This document shows, piece by piece, positions 24,422 to 34,708 of a stretch of 64,000 nt of DNA. A program made the translations under genes and the position numbers. Each line of letters opens with the position of its first letter. The first letter of the stretch is position 1. The DNA is from Bdellovibrio bacteriovorus (GTDB lineage: Bacteria; Bdellovibrionota; Bdellovibrionia; Bdellovibrionales; Bdellovibrionaceae). Under the pieces are notes generated by a model that was not told the DNA's origin, did not search any database, and worked only from the letters and a program-made list of their open reading frames with translations. The stretch is from NCBI RefSeq assembly GCF_001592735.1, contig NZ_LUKE01000001.1:124001-188000 (forward strand), in the 5' to 3' direction.

Positions 24422-26317
24422 ATGTTCTTAGCAAACTTATTGGTTTTTTCAATTTCATTTTCCGCAGTGGCCCAGCCCCAGCTTCCACCTTCCTGTCTGA
24501 AGCTAGAGTCCCCGCAACTGTGCGCAACTCCGTCCAAAAAAACCGCCGCCCAAGAAGCCTGCGAAATCGAACAAAAATCTCATCAGTGCGAAGAGTACGT
24601 CAAACTTCATCCCGAACTAAAAGCTTCGGGTAAACTGAAAACTTGTTCGGACATTTCAGTGTGTGAAGAATCCGCCGGCACCCAGGCCTTTTTAAAAATT
24701 TGCGCCACCCAAATGGGAGAAGCTTGGAAAGACATGGCCGTAGGAATTTTTATGTATCTTACCGGCCAAACCGGCATTCCCAGCGAACAAGATTTAGCCA
24801 AACAGGATTTTTTTAAAAATTGCACAACAGCTGAGTGCAAAAGACAGATGCTAGGCCCTTTTCAAAAGTATTTCACCGCCGAGGAAATTCAAGGGCATCG
24901 CAATGATAAAAACTTAAACCCTGACGATCTTGCAAATAAAAATTATCTTGAAGGTTATTCCGCGGCTGTTCTTTATCGCAAACTTTTGATGAAACTAAAA
25001 AAAGAGTCGCAGACCCGAAGGTTAGACGAAAAATTTATCGAACCTTGGAGCGGTCAGGCGGCACGCCTCCCGATGTCTTTTAATGAACTCATCGATCAGG
25101 CTTTACAAAAAGCGGGGATCACACACGCCGCCTGTTTTAAACCTGAAGTCGTCACCGAAATGCGCTGTTATGCTTTGTTTTCGATTCTAGATCCCACCCT
25201 TGCGGCGGGTGCGGCCTTGAAACTTACACGCATCGCAGGCCTTGCTGGCAAAGAGGCTTCTCTCGCCACAAAGGCGGTCGAATCTGCACCGGGAGCTCGC
25301 AATGCGGAAGCAGCCATCGAGACTGCCGCTAAGGCCCCCACAAAAATAGAGCTGACTCCTACAGGAAATACGCAAGTCGACATTTGGCAAGCGCGTGAAG
25401 CTGGAAGGCAAAGTGCTGCTGACGCGATGGAGGCAAAACTTCTTGAGGACATGAAAAGTAACGATATAAAAAGCGTGAAATCATTAACGATGGGGCGAGC
25501 CTCCCCTCCGCTTTTACTTGAGTTTGATAACGGTGTTAAGGGCGTATGGAAATCTTCAGAAACGCCGGGACTTAATCCTCACGGTGAAATTTTCGCTTAC
25601 AAGCTGGATCGTCATTTAGGCGAAAACATGGTGCCTGCCACCATTGAAAGAGATCTCAATGGCAAACCAGGAACATTTCAATATTATGTCGACGACGCCA
25701 AACCCGGAAAAGTCGATGATCCGGAAAGTTTTGTCTTCTTTGATTATCTAATTGAAAACGGAGACCGCCACAGTGACAACTATCTGGTGCGAGCAGACGG
25801 CCGCAAAGTGGCTATTGATCATGGCTTAGCTTTAGATGCCTGGCATGTTCCGGATTTTCCTCGCCATGTGGATGTGGTCATCGATCAACAAAAAAAGATC
25901 GACGCTGAAGTCGGCGCATTGCGAGCAGAATACGAACGTGCCCAACGCGGAGGCGTGAGCCCTCGCCAACTGAACAAACTGGCTGAAAATCTAAAGAAAG
26001 CCGAAAGCGAAGCAAAGATTTCTCGCGCCAAGGCCCAGCAAGAAATCGCCGCCATGGGAGTTTCGGCCCGCGCCACAGCAAAAATCGCTGACACCACCCC
26101 GGCAGAGTGGAACAAGGTTCTTAGCAATCTTTCGGAAGCAGAAAAAAAGAAATTTTTTGAACGAAAAGACAAAGCCATGAAAGCGATCGAAAAAGCGTAT
26201 GATTATTTGGGTGAAGGCATTTACTCTGTCGGCCCGACGTCTTCGAAGTTTAAAAAAGCTAAAGAATTGCCCGAACGAAATCCTTACGTTGAACAGCTTA
26301 ACGGCAGCGGATTATAA
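24422..26317 (+). CDS. Secreted protein with Fam20C/PI3K-like kinase core
   Basis: A 631-residue protein with an N-terminal signal peptide (to about residue 17) and a Cys-rich helical region (about 25-260; at least ten Cys), suggesting folding outside the cytoplasm. Residues about 350-475 carry a full atypical kinase signature: a beta-strand Lys (GVKGVWK, Lys377), a helix Glu (HGEIFAYKL, Glu389), a catalytic loop with DRHSDN (Asp448, Asn453) and a metal-binding DHG (Asp466). This order and spacing resemble Fam20C, HipA and PI3/PI4-kinase folds. A long coiled-coil (about 485-590) and a basic tail follow. No close family is named with confidence. A role as an exported protein or lipid kinase acting on prey is inference. 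Confidence 0.7.
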   Translation: MFLANLLVFSISFSAVAQPQLPPSCLKLESPQLCATPSKKTAAQEACEIEQKSHQCEEYVKLHPELKASGKLKTCSDISVCEESAGTQAFLKICATQMGEAWKDMAVGIFMYLTGQTGIPSEQDLAKQDFFKNCTTAECKRQMLGPFQKYFTAEEIQGHRNDKNLNPDDLANKNYLEGYSAAVLYRKLLMKLKKESQTRRLDEKFIEPWSGQAARLPMSFNELIDQALQKAGITHAACFKPEVVTEMRCYALFSILDPTLAAGAALKLTRIAGLAGKEASLATKAVESAPGARNAEAAIETAAKAPTKIELTPTGNTQVDIWQAREAGRQSAADAMEAKLLEDMKSNDIKSVKSLTMGRASPPLLLEFDNGVKGVWKSSETPGLNPHGEIFAYKLDRHLGENMVPATIERDLNGKPGTFQYYVDDAKPGKVDDPESFVFFDYLIENGDRHSDNYLVRADGRKVAIDHGLALDAWHVPDFPRHVDVVIDQQKKIDAEVGALRAEYERAQRGGVSPRQLNKLAENLKKAESEAKISRAKAQQEIAAMGVSARATAKIADTTPAEWNKVLSNLSEAEKKKFFERKDKAMKAIEKAYDYLGEGIYSVGPTSSKFKKAKELPERNPYVEQLNGSGL

Positions 26318-26321
26318 AAAA

Positions 26322-26504
26322 CTATTTCTTTTTGTCAGGAACGTCGTCACCAATGGTCATCAAGATGGCATGCCATTTCGATGTCAATATGCCAGGATTG
26401 TCAGGATCACGACTGACAAGATTACTCACTAACATGGCAGAGATGCTGACCGCGACGACGAGTAAAAGAACATACTCGACCACGATCTGACCTTTTTGAT
26501 TCAT
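26322..26504 (-). CDS. Flp/TadE-type pilin-like small protein
   Basis: A 60-residue protein. Residues 1-10 (MNQKGQIVVE) form a class III prepilin leader: Gly5 followed by QIVVEY, with Glu at +5 and Tyr at +6 as in Flp pilins, then a 20-residue hydrophobic helix (VLLLVVAVSISAMLVSNLV). The remaining 30 residues are polar and end in DKKK. The start at 26504 is favoured over 26522 because it gives the short leader typical of these pilins. It is not next to tad genes here, so processing and assembly must be supplied in trans. It is convergent with the kinase-like gene. Confidence 0.7.
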   Translation of the reverse strand: MNQKGQIVVEYVLLLVVAVSISAMLVSNLVSRDPDNPGILTSKWHAILMTIGDDVPDKKK

Positions 26505-26558
26505 AAAGAAATGATAGCACAAGCCCTTCCTAAAAAGCCAGGCCTGGACTTAAGTGGA

Positions 26559-26987
26559 TTAAACCTCAACTAGACCCTGGGGATTTGCCACATTCACGGG
26601 TTTCCAGTTGTTCATTGTAAGACGAAGGCTTTCGATCAATAGTTCTAGATTATTATCTTCAATAGGGCCGCGAAGACCAATCATGATGTCTTCGTTCCAC
26701 TTTTCTGTTTCAAACGGCGTGTCTGCAGGTTTGCCATCAAATGAAAGCGTAAAGCTTTCCGCCGTGGGATACACCATCATCATGATGTTGGCGCCTGAGC
26801 TTTTAGAAACTTCTTTGGCACGAGCCATTTCTTTCACCAGCTGCTGCTGAATCATGAAGTAAATTTTCAAAGCTAGCGACTCATGAAATTGAGCAAAGTA
26901 AATACGAATCGGGCCGTCAAAGATGGCGCTATTAAATGCAGGATTAAAATACTTTGACTGCATCAAAGTAGAATATGATGACCTCAC
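26559..26987 (-). CDS. Conserved-looking protein of unknown function
   Basis: A roughly 142-residue cytoplasmic protein without signal peptide or membrane segment. It is mixed alpha/beta, with a helix FHESLALKIYFMIQQQLVKEMARAKEVS, a strand ANIMMMVYP and a C-terminal helix LELLIESLRLTMNNW. GGGGAGGGGAAAATC precedes a GTG at 26987, which I take as the start; an ATG 24 nt further in is an alternative. No family is recognised. It lies between the pilin-like gene and hutI on the same strand. Confidence 0.7.
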   Translation of the reverse strand: MRSSYSTLMQSKYFNPAFNSAIFDGPIRIYFAQFHESLALKIYFMIQQQLVKEMARAKEVSKSSGANIMMMVYPTAESFTLSFDGKPADTPFETEKWNEDIMIGLRGPIEDNNLELLIESLRLTMNNWKPVNVANPQGLVEV

Positions 26988-27088
26988 GATTTTCCCCTCC
27001 CCCAAACGATACAGCTCAAGACTAGAAAGAAAGTGGGTGATTATTCAAATAAAAATTTTAAGAATCTTAAATTTCGTGACGCACTAGA

Positions 27089-28333
27089 TTATTTAGAGGG
27101 CCCTAAAAGCTTCTTTCCTCGAGAGAAAACCAGGGGCTCAAGACGTGCGCCAACACTATAGAAAAGCGTCTGCCAATCCTGCTCTATGCTTATTAAATCA
27201 GCAGATTTTCCGACCTCAATCGAACCCACTTCATTGGCTAAATTTAATGCGTGAGCTGCTCCCACCGTGTAGGCAGAGATGACTTCCGGCAAAGTCATCT
27301 TCATTTCAATGCGCGCGAGCAATCCGACAAAGTTCAAATCTTGCGTCGGTGAACTGCCCGGATTGAAATCCGTGGCCACGGCCACTCGCGCCCCAGCGTC
27401 GATAAGTTCCCGGGCCGCTGGATATTTTGTCTTCATATAAAGATCAGACGCTGGAAGTAACACACATGTCACTTCAGAGTTTGCTAAAGATTTGATTTCT
27501 TTTTCGCTGATTTGCAAAAGATGATCGCCCGAAAGAGCGCCCAGCTTCACCGCCACATCGCTGCCACCACTTAAAGAGAGCTGATCGGCGTGAACCACGA
27601 CATCAAAGCCTAAACTTTGAGCATGACGAAGGTAAACCTCCGACGCTTGCGTCGGAAAAAATCCTTTTTCAATAAAGACGTCCACGCGCTGAGCAAGTTT
27701 CTTTTTTTGAACCCGGGGTAAAACCTCGGTCGCTAAGAAATCAAGGTAATCTTCATAAGTTTTAAATTCGGGCGGAAGCGCATGGGCTCCTAAAAAAGTT
27801 GTGACGGTGCGCGGCCCTTGGATTTTGTTGGCCGCTTCAAGCATTTTCATTTCGTCTTTAAGATTGAGCGAATATCCCGATTTGATTTCTAAAGTCGTTA
27901 CACCTTGAGCCACGAATTGATCCGCCCGCTTTTGTCCGGACTTCACCAATTGCTGAAGCGACGCTGCGCGGGTTTTCTTCATGGTCGAAAGAATTCCGCC
28001 ACCTTTTGCGGCAATTTCTTGATAACTCACTCCGCGTTGGCGCATTTCAAACTCTGCCGCGCGATCACCTTCAAAAATCAAATGCGTGTGAGCTTCGACG
28101 AAACCCGGTAAAACTGTGCGACCTTTGCAGTCGTATTCTTTCACGGATTTCTTTTTTGCGTATTCTTTAGGCAATTTCTTCGTCGGCCCCACCCAAACGA
28201 TGCGATCTTTATCTAGGAAAACCGAAGCATTGGTTTGAATGCTTAAGTCCTCTTCCGTTACGCGACGACCTGCTTTCGCGGCCGCGCCTTGTAACGTCAA
28301 TAAAGTCGAAATGTTTTTAAGTAAGACCGCCAT
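27089..28333 (-). CDS. hutI: Imidazolonepropionase
   Basis: A 414-residue amidohydrolase that opens the ring of imidazolonepropionate to N-formimino-glutamate, the third step of histidine degradation. Motifs: VLPGFVEAHTHLIFEGDRAAEF (HxH metal site), TTLEIKSGYSLNL, ALPPEF, DVFIEKGFF, a His in DVVVHADQLS, and the metal Asp in VAVATDFNPGSSP. The gene is separated by 16 kb from hutU and hutH. gpmA begins 13 bp upstream on the same strand. Confidence 0.95.
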   Translation of the reverse strand: MAVLLKNISTLLTLQGAAAKAGRRVTEEDLSIQTNASVFLDKDRIVWVGPTKKLPKEYAKKKSVKEYDCKGRTVLPGFVEAHTHLIFEGDRAAEFEMRQRGVSYQEIAAKGGGILSTMKKTRAASLQQLVKSGQKRADQFVAQGVTTLEIKSGYSLNLKDEMKMLEAANKIQGPRTVTTFLGAHALPPEFKTYEDYLDFLATEVLPRVQKKKLAQRVDVFIEKGFFPTQASEVYLRHAQSLGFDVVVHADQLSLSGGSDVAVKLGALSGDHLLQISEKEIKSLANSEVTCVLLPASDLYMKTKYPAARELIDAGARVAVATDFNPGSSPTQDLNFVGLLARIEMKMTLPEVISAYTVGAAHALNLANEVGSIEVGKSADLISIEQDWQTLFYSVGARLEPLVFSRGKKLLGPSK

Positions 28334-28345
28334 ACTTTTGACTGC

Positions 28346-29092
28346 CTACTTCGCTTTGCCTTGATTTGCGACGGCTTCCATCGCGGCTTTAACCTCATCA
28401 GCGTCGCCGATGAATTCTTTTTTCAAGACTTTAAAGTCTGCGTCCAATTCGTACAGCAGCGGAATGCCCGTTGGCATGTTAACGCCCATGATTTCATCAG
28501 GAGTCATGTTTTCCAGATACTGGATTAAAGCCCGCAAGCTATTACCGTGAGCCACAATGAGAACTTTTTTTCCTGACTTAATCTCTGAAGAAATCTTCTC
28601 TTTCCAAAGTGGAAGAAACCTCGCCACCGTGTCTTTTAAAGATTCTTGGCTGGGTAGAAGTTTTGGGTCCACACCTTTGTAGCGAGCATCATGCGAAGGG
28701 TGTCGAGGATCGCTCGGATCCATCGCTGGCGGCGGCGTATCGTAGCTGCGTCTCCAGATTTTCACTTGCTCTTCGCCATGACGAGCCGCGGTTTCCGCTT
28801 TGTTCAAGCCTTGCAACGCTCCATAATGGCGCTCATTCAATCGCCAGTCTTTGTGGACTGGAAGCCACACCTGATCCACCTCGTCCAGGACAAAGTTTAA
28901 CGTCTTAATCGCTCTTTTAAGAACACTCGTATAAGCCACATCGAAAGTAAAACCCTTCTCTTTGAGGGCTTTTCCGCCTTTTACGGCTTCGGCCCGACCT
29001 TTTTCAGAAAGATCAACGTCCTGCCATCCGGTAAAGCGGTTTTCTTGGTTCCATACACTCTCACCGTGTCGAATCAATACCAATCTATACAC
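28346..29092 (-). CDS. gpmA: 2,3-bisphosphoglycerate-dependent phosphoglycerate mutase
   Basis: A 248-residue glycolytic enzyme. Catalytic motifs: [10 protein letters not shown] (phospho-His), [13 protein letters not shown], the [12 protein letters not shown] region with the Glu, and [11 protein letters not shown] (second His). The C-terminus is short and has the usual residues. The length is typical for dPGM. It is the first gene of the gpmA-hutI pair and divergent from sucA. Confidence 0.96.
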   Translation of the reverse strand: MYRLVLIRHGESVWNQENRFTGWQDVDLSEKGRAEAVKGGKALKEKGFTFDVAYTSVLKRAIKTLNFVLDEVDQVWLPVHKDWRLNERHYGALQGLNKAETAARHGEEQVKIWRRSYDTPPPAMDPSDPRHPSHDARYKGVDPKLLPSQESLKDTVARFLPLWKEKISSEIKSGKKVLIVAHGNSLRALIQYLENMTPDEIMGVNMPTGIPLLYELDADFKVLKKEFIGDADEVKAAMEAVANQGKAK

Positions 29093-29244
29093 AGTTAAAC
29101 TCCTTCAATTTGCTAGTAAAAAGAGCTATCATGACCCTGCTCTCTTTGAATATCAAAAGCTTGAAGTTTTGCTATGCATTAAGGCGTGTCAAACACCGAA
29201 GTTTTTGAAAAATTAGCACGCGTAATTACAACGTGAGGAATATC

Positions 29245-31950
29245 GTGAACAACACCGGGATCAATCGATCTAATCTTGAATACATCGAACAGCTTTACAC
29301 GGATTTTAAATCCAATCCGGATGCATTGGCTCCTGAATGGAGAAGTTTTTTTGAAGGAGTTGAATTTGCTCAAGAAGGCAAATTTGGAATGTCCGACAAA
29401 GAGCTCGCTGTTTTTCAATTGATCCAAGCCTATCGCGATGAAGGCCACACGCAAGCGGATCTCAATCCCTTGTATCAAGCAAAGCCTTCTGAGTTCTTGG
29501 ATATCAAACGCTTTGGCCTTTCAGAAAAAGACCTGTCGGCAAAATTCCAAGTGGGTTCCTTGATCGGCAAACAAGGTGCGACCCTTTCAGAGATCATCGC
29601 GCAATTGAACAAAGTCTATTGCGGTAAGATGGCTTTGCAAGCCGCCGACGCTTCTTTGGTTGCGATGAACTGGCTGCAAAAAGAATTCGAAGGAGTTTTA
29701 GCGCCACTTCCCATTGAAGAAAAAAAATCAGCTTTGAATTCTTTGACGAAGGCTGAAACTTTAGAAAAGTTCATTCACTCTCGGTACGTCGGCACGAAGC
29801 GCTTCTCGGTCGAAGGCGCGGAAACCATGATCCCGATGCTTGAGACTTTGGTCACTCGCGGCTCTGCTTTGCAAGTTCAAGAAGTGTTTATCGGCATGGC
29901 CCATCGAGGTCGCGTCAACACTCTTGTGAACTTCATGGGCAAGCCAGAGCAATACGTTTTTGGTGATTTCAATGGTCCGCTAGAGCTTGAAGAGCCGGTT
30001 GAAGGTTTTGATGGCGACGTGAAATACCACTTGGGTTATATTTCTGAAAGAAAAACCGCGAATGGCACTTGCAAGCTGACTATGGCCTACAACCCTTCGC
30101 ATCTTGAAACCGTGAACGCGATTGCTTTGGGCATGACGCGTGCGACTCAAGACAAACTCGGCGCTGATGGGCACAAAAAAGTGGTTCCGGTTTTAATTCA
30201 CGGGGATGCGGCTTTTGCAGGTCAAGGAATCGTGCAAGAGACTTTGCAAATGGCGCAAGTTCGTTCGCATTCCACCGGTGGAACTTTACATATCATCATC
30301 GACAACCAAGTGGGTTTTACAACCAATGGTTTTGACACCCGCTCCACTCGTTACGCTTCAGACGCCGCGAAAATGACATTCACGCCTGTAATTCATGTTA
30401 ACGGCGATGACGTTGAAGCGGGCGTGCGCGCGATGGATATCGCCATTCGCTTCCGTCAACAATTTGGTCGCGATATCGTGATCAACCTGATCTGCTTCCG
30501 TAAGTACGGTCATAACGAAGGGGACGAACCCGCATTCACTCAACCGTTGATGTACGATATTATTAAAACTCACCCGACTGTTCGCGAACTTTACGCGAAA
30601 AAGTTGACGGCAGAAAATAGCATCGATCAAGCCACTATTGATGATTTGTACACAAAAGCTATGGATCGCTTGCAAGGCATCTTTGACGAGACTAAGAAAA
30701 CTCCACCGAAATTAAAAAACTTCAAATTTGAAGGTCCGTGGAAAGGTCTTCGTCGCGCAACAGACGCTGATTTTGAAAAAACCGCGAACACAAAATTTGA
30801 TCTGGCGACTTTGAAAAAAATCGGTGAAAAAATCGGCAGCTTCCCAGAGTCATTCACCCCTCATCCAAAACTGATCAAATTGCTTGAGGCCCGTAAAGCC
30901 ATGGGTGCCGGCAAAGAGGCGATCGACTGGGGTATGGGCGAACTTTTAGCTTTCGGATCTTTATTGTCTGAAGGAACTTCGGTTCGTTTGACCGGTGAAG
31001 ACTGCGTGCGCGGGACCTTCACTCACCGTCATGCGGGTATGTATGATGTTAAAACTAATAAAGCTTACTTCCCGCTTGCAGATTTAAATCCAAAAGCCAA
31101 CCTTCTGGTCGCGGAAAGTATTCTTTCAGAATACGGCGTTCTTGGTTACGAATGGGGTTATTCAAATCAAGATCCACGCAGCCTGGTTCTTTGGGAAGCG
31201 CAGTTCGGTGACTTTGTTAACGGCGCGCAAATCATTTTAGATCAATACTTGGCCGCGGCAGAATCGAAGTGGCAACAAATGAACAGCTTAGTGATGTTGT
31301 TACCTCATGGTTATGAGGGGCAGGGTCCAGAGCATTCATCGGCTCGTTTAGAGCGGTTCTTACAATTGGCCGCGCAGAACAATATGCAAGTGTGCAACTT
31401 AACCACTCCGGCCCAAGTGTTCCATGCGTTCCGTCGTCAGATCCATCGCGACTTCCGTAAGCCGTTGGTGATCATGTCGCCGAAGTCTTTACTCAGACAT
31501 CCCAAGGCCGTTTCTTCGATTGATGAGTTGGCGAACGGTCAATTCCAAGAAGTGATTGCCGACACGGTTGATAAATCCAAAGTAGACACCGTGGTGTTTG
31601 TCTCTGGTAAACTTTATTACGAATTATTAGAAGAACGTGAAAAGACGAAAAAAGAAAACATCGCGCTTGTGCGTTTGGAGCAGATCTATCCGTTCCCGGC
31701 AAAACAAGTGACCGAAGTTTTGAAATCGTACGCGAAAGCCAAAACCTTGGTGTGGGCGCAAGAAGAGCCACGCAACATGGGTGCTTTCCAAAACGTGTAC
31801 TTCAAGTTTGTGGATGTCGTGACGAAAGCCGGCTTAAAGCTGGGCTTTGAATATGCAGGCCGCCCGGAAAGATCTTCCCCGGCCGTGGGTTCAAACTATC
31901 GTCACAAAGTTGAACAAGCTGATTTGATTAAATCTATTTTTGGCGCTTAA
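29245..31950 (+). CDS. sucA: 2-oxoglutarate dehydrogenase E1 component
   Basis: A 901-residue thiamine diphosphate-dependent decarboxylase, first step of the 2-oxoglutarate dehydrogenase complex. Motifs: the E2-binding N-terminus (EQLYTDFKSNPDALAPEW), GMAHRGRVNTLVN, HGDAAFAGQGIVQET with QVRSHSTGGTLHII, NVNGDD-like DVEAGVRAMD, and TFTHRHAGM. The start is GTG at 29245 with GAGGAA six bases upstream. An upstream in-frame GTG at 29233 would lack an RBS. It opens the operon sucA-sucB-lpd. Confidence 0.96.
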   Translation: MNNTGINRSNLEYIEQLYTDFKSNPDALAPEWRSFFEGVEFAQEGKFGMSDKELAVFQLIQAYRDEGHTQADLNPLYQAKPSEFLDIKRFGLSEKDLSAKFQVGSLIGKQGATLSEIIAQLNKVYCGKMALQAADASLVAMNWLQKEFEGVLAPLPIEEKKSALNSLTKAETLEKFIHSRYVGTKRFSVEGAETMIPMLETLVTRGSALQVQEVFIGMAHRGRVNTLVNFMGKPEQYVFGDFNGPLELEEPVEGFDGDVKYHLGYISERKTANGTCKLTMAYNPSHLETVNAIALGMTRATQDKLGADGHKKVVPVLIHGDAAFAGQGIVQETLQMAQVRSHSTGGTLHIIIDNQVGFTTNGFDTRSTRYASDAAKMTFTPVIHVNGDDVEAGVRAMDIAIRFRQQFGRDIVINLICFRKYGHNEGDEPAFTQPLMYDIIKTHPTVRELYAKKLTAENSIDQATIDDLYTKAMDRLQGIFDETKKTPPKLKNFKFEGPWKGLRRATDADFEKTANTKFDLATLKKIGEKIGSFPESFTPHPKLIKLLEARKAMGAGKEAIDWGMGELLAFGSLLSEGTSVRLTGEDCVRGTFTHRHAGMYDVKTNKAYFPLADLNPKANLLVAESILSEYGVLGYEWGYSNQDPRSLVLWEAQFGDFVNGAQIILDQYLAAAESKWQQMNSLVMLLPHGYEGQGPEHSSARLERFLQLAAQNNMQVCNLTTPAQVFHAFRRQIHRDFRKPLVIMSPKSLLRHPKAVSSIDELANGQFQEVIADTVDKSKVDTVVFVSGKLYYELLEEREKTKKENIALVRLEQIYPFPAKQVTEVLKSYAKAKTLVWAQEEPRNMGAFQNVYFKFVDVVTKAGLKLGFEYAGRPERSSPAVGSNYRHKVEQADLIKSIFGA

Positions 31951-31980
31951 CCGCCGGTTTTTAAGGTAAAGGACGTTAGC

Positions 31981-33282
31981 ATGAAACAAGAAATCAAAGT
32001 TCCCACAGTTGGGGAATCCATCACTGAAGCGACGATCGGCAGCTGGACAAAAAAATCTGGCGACTTCGTCAAGCGCAATGAAATCTTGATGCTCCTTGAA
32101 ACCGACAAGGCCAGCGTGGAAGTGGTTGCCGAAAATGACGGTGTTTTGACCATCCTTCCAGGAGCAGAGGCCGGATCTGTGGTTAAGATCGGTGCGACAG
32201 TGGCAACGTTAGATACAGATGCTAAAGCTCCCGCCGCGGGGGCCGCGGCTCCGGCAGCCGAAGCCAAACCAGCAGCTCAAAGTGCAGCTCCGCAAGCTTC
32301 TCAAAGCACAGGCACACAAAGCACGGGTAAAGACATGCCATTGTCACCAGCGGTGCAGAGAATTGTTTCTGAAAAGAATTTGGATGTCGGCGGGATGTCT
32401 GGCACGGGTAAAGACGGTCGCCTCACTAAAGGTGATGTTCAAGATATGCCAGCCGGTGGCGCAAAACCTGCGGCCGCCCCTGCTGCTGCTGCCTCGGGTG
32501 GCGATACAAAACCAGCTAAGAAAGAAGCGGCTCCTTTAGTAAGTGCTGCTGACGTATTGGCTCCTCGCGGTCAGAGCAAACAAGGCGATAAAAAACTTGT
32601 GGCGATGACAACCATCCGTAAACGTATTGCGGAAAAACTAAAAGAAGCACAAAATACCTCTGCGCTATTAACGACTTTCAATGAAATCGATATGGGCAAG
32701 GTCATGGACCTGCGTGCGAAATACAAAGACAAATTCAAAGAGAAATACGGATTGAATTTGGGCTTTAACGGCTTCTTTGTCAAAGCCGTGGTGGAAGCAC
32801 TAAAAACTTACCCCGCAGTGAATGCTTGGATTAATGGCACCGACATCGAATACCACAATTACTATAACATCGGGATTGCGGTCTCGACAGAAAAAGGCTT
32901 GATGGTTCCAAACGTGAAAGATGCCGACATGCTTTCGATCGCCGGTATTGAAATGACGATCCGTGATCTTGCTTTAAAAGGCCGTGATGGAAAAATCACT
33001 CCGAACGATCTTGGTGGCGGAACATTCTCTATCACTAACGGGGGTGTTTTCGGATCCCTTCTTTCAACTCCGATCTTGAACTATCCTCAATCCGCAATCC
33101 TAGGTCTTCATAAAATCCAAGACCGTCCGGTAGCGATTGACGGTAAAGTTGAAATCCGTCCGATGATGTACGTGGCACTAACTTACGATCACCGCATTAT
33201 CGACGGCAAAGAAGCCGTCAGCTTCTTAGTAAAAGTCAAAGAACTTGTAGAAGATCCAGAAAGACTTTTACTTGAGATTTAA
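31981..33282 (+). CDS. sucB: Dihydrolipoamide succinyltransferase E2
   Basis: A 433-residue E2 core protein with a lipoyl domain at 1-80 (lipoyl-Lys in [11 protein letters not shown]), an Ala/Pro-rich linker, a peripheral-subunit-binding domain at about 118-155 ([28 protein letters not shown]), a second linker, and the acyltransferase domain at about 205-433. The catalytic His and Asp are in [13 protein letters not shown]. It lies 30 bp after sucA, with AAGGACGTTAGC as RBS. Confidence 0.96.
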   Translation: MKQEIKVPTVGESITEATIGSWTKKSGDFVKRNEILMLLETDKASVEVVAENDGVLTILPGAEAGSVVKIGATVATLDTDAKAPAAGAAAPAAEAKPAAQSAAPQASQSTGTQSTGKDMPLSPAVQRIVSEKNLDVGGMSGTGKDGRLTKGDVQDMPAGGAKPAAAPAAAASGGDTKPAKKEAAPLVSAADVLAPRGQSKQGDKKLVAMTTIRKRIAEKLKEAQNTSALLTTFNEIDMGKVMDLRAKYKDKFKEKYGLNLGFNGFFVKAVVEALKTYPAVNAWINGTDIEYHNYYNIGIAVSTEKGLMVPNVKDADMLSIAGIEMTIRDLALKGRDGKITPNDLGGGTFSITNGGVFGSLLSTPILNYPQSAILGLHKIQDRPVAIDGKVEIRPMMYVALTYDHRIIDGKEAVSFLVKVKELVEDPERLLLEI

Positions 33283-33297
33283 TAGAAGGATGCACCC

Positions 33298-34707
33298 ATG
33301 AGCGATACACAATTTGATCTTATTATTATTGGTTCTGGCCCCGGTGGTTATGTCGGCGCGATTCGCGCAGCACAGCTGGGATTAAAAACAGCGGTCATTG
33401 AAAAAGACAAAACCTATGGCGGCACCTGCTTAAACGTGGGCTGCATTCCCTCGAAAGCCCTTTTACAGAGTTCAGAAAACTATGTCGCCGCCCTTCATGA
33501 TTTTGAAGGACACGGCATCAAACTTTCTAAGGTCGAGCTGGATCTTAAAACCATGATGTCTCGTAAAGACAAAGTGGTAAAACAAAACACCGAAGGTATC
33601 GCCTTCTTATTTAAGAAAAATAAAATCACGCCTTTTACGGGTTTTGGCAAAATCGTCGCGGCTGGCAAGGTCGAAGTTAAAGATGCTGAAGGCAAAACCC
33701 AAGTTTTAACCACTAAGAACATCGTTATCGCGACCGGTTCTGTCCCGGTTGAATTGCCGTTCTTAAAGTTTGATGAAAAACGTATCGTCTCTAACACCGG
33801 CGCGTTGGTGTTATCGGAAGTCCCAAAATCCATGATTGTTGTCGGTGGTGGGGTTATCGGACTTGAATTAGGTTCGGTGTGGCAGCGCTTAGGTTCGAAA
33901 GTCACGGTGATTGAATATGCCAATCGTTTAGGTGGTGCCACTGATCCAGATTGCATGACGGTTCTTAAACGCGGTTTAGAAAAAGAAGGCATGAGCTTTA
34001 TGATTTCTACGAAAGTCACAGGCTCTAAAGTGGCCAACGACGGCGTGGAAGTGACTTATGAAGCGTTGACCGACGGAAAAACGGGTTCATTAAAAGCGGA
34101 CGTGGTTTTAGTGGCGACGGGAAGAAAACCCTTCACCGCCGGCGTGGGCCTTGAAGAAATGGGCATCCAAAAAGATCCTCAAGGTCGCATCATTGTTGAT
34201 CACCACTATCAAACAAATGTTCCAGGCATTTATGCCATTGGCGACTGCATTCCAGGACCGATGCTAGCCCATAAAGCCGAAGAAGAAGGTGTCGCATTAG
34301 CGGAAATGCTGGCCGGTGGCGCAGGGCATGTGAATTACAACACCGTTCCTGGAGTTATTTATACGCATCCAGAAATTGCCACCGTGGGCTTAACAGAAGA
34401 ACAATGCAAAGAAAAAGGCATTGAAGTGGCCGTCGGAAAATTTCCATTCATGGCCAATGGTCGCGCCCGCGCGATTGGTTTCAGCGAAGGATTTGTAAAG
34501 ATCGTCGCGGATAAAAAAACAGATCGCATCTTGGGCGCCCACATGGTGGGGCCGTCAGTGTCTGAATTGATTCATGAAGTGGTTGTATGTATGGAGTTTG
34601 GCGGCAGCAGTGAAGATCTGGCCCGTTCATTCCACGCCCATCCGACCTTGAGCGAAGCGGTTCGCGAGGCCGCTTTGGGTGTTGAGAAACGCACTCGTCA
34701 GATGTAA
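33298..34707 (+). CDS. lpd: Dihydrolipoyl dehydrogenase E3
   Basis: A 469-residue flavoprotein with an FAD Rossmann motif (IIIGSGPGGYVGAIRA), the redox disulphide GGTCLNVGCIPSKALL, an NAD motif (IVVGGGVIGLELGS), the second FAD site AIGDCIPGPMLAHKAEEEG and the catalytic His in FHAHPTLSEAV. It lies 15 bp after sucB, with AGAAGGATGCACCC as RBS. The strong terminator right after it closes the operon. It may also serve pyruvate dehydrogenase. Confidence 0.97.
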   Translation: MSDTQFDLIIIGSGPGGYVGAIRAAQLGLKTAVIEKDKTYGGTCLNVGCIPSKALLQSSENYVAALHDFEGHGIKLSKVELDLKTMMSRKDKVVKQNTEGIAFLFKKNKITPFTGFGKIVAAGKVEVKDAEGKTQVLTTKNIVIATGSVPVELPFLKFDEKRIVSNTGALVLSEVPKSMIVVGGGVIGLELGSVWQRLGSKVTVIEYANRLGGATDPDCMTVLKRGLEKEGMSFMISTKVTGSKVANDGVEVTYEALTDGKTGSLKADVVLVATGRKPFTAGVGLEEMGIQKDPQGRIIVDHHYQTNVPGIYAIGDCIPGPMLAHKAEEEGVALAEMLAGGAGHVNYNTVPGVIYTHPEIATVGLTEEQCKEKGIEVAVGKFPFMANGRARAIGFSEGFVKIVADKKTDRILGAHMVGPSVSELIHEVVVCMEFGGSSEDLARSFHAHPTLSEAVREAALGVEKRTRQM

Positions 34708-34708
34708 T

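Noticed and set aside
33495-34037. Long minus-strand ORF inside lpd
   Set aside because: Shadow of lpd; no RBS and no plausible domain.
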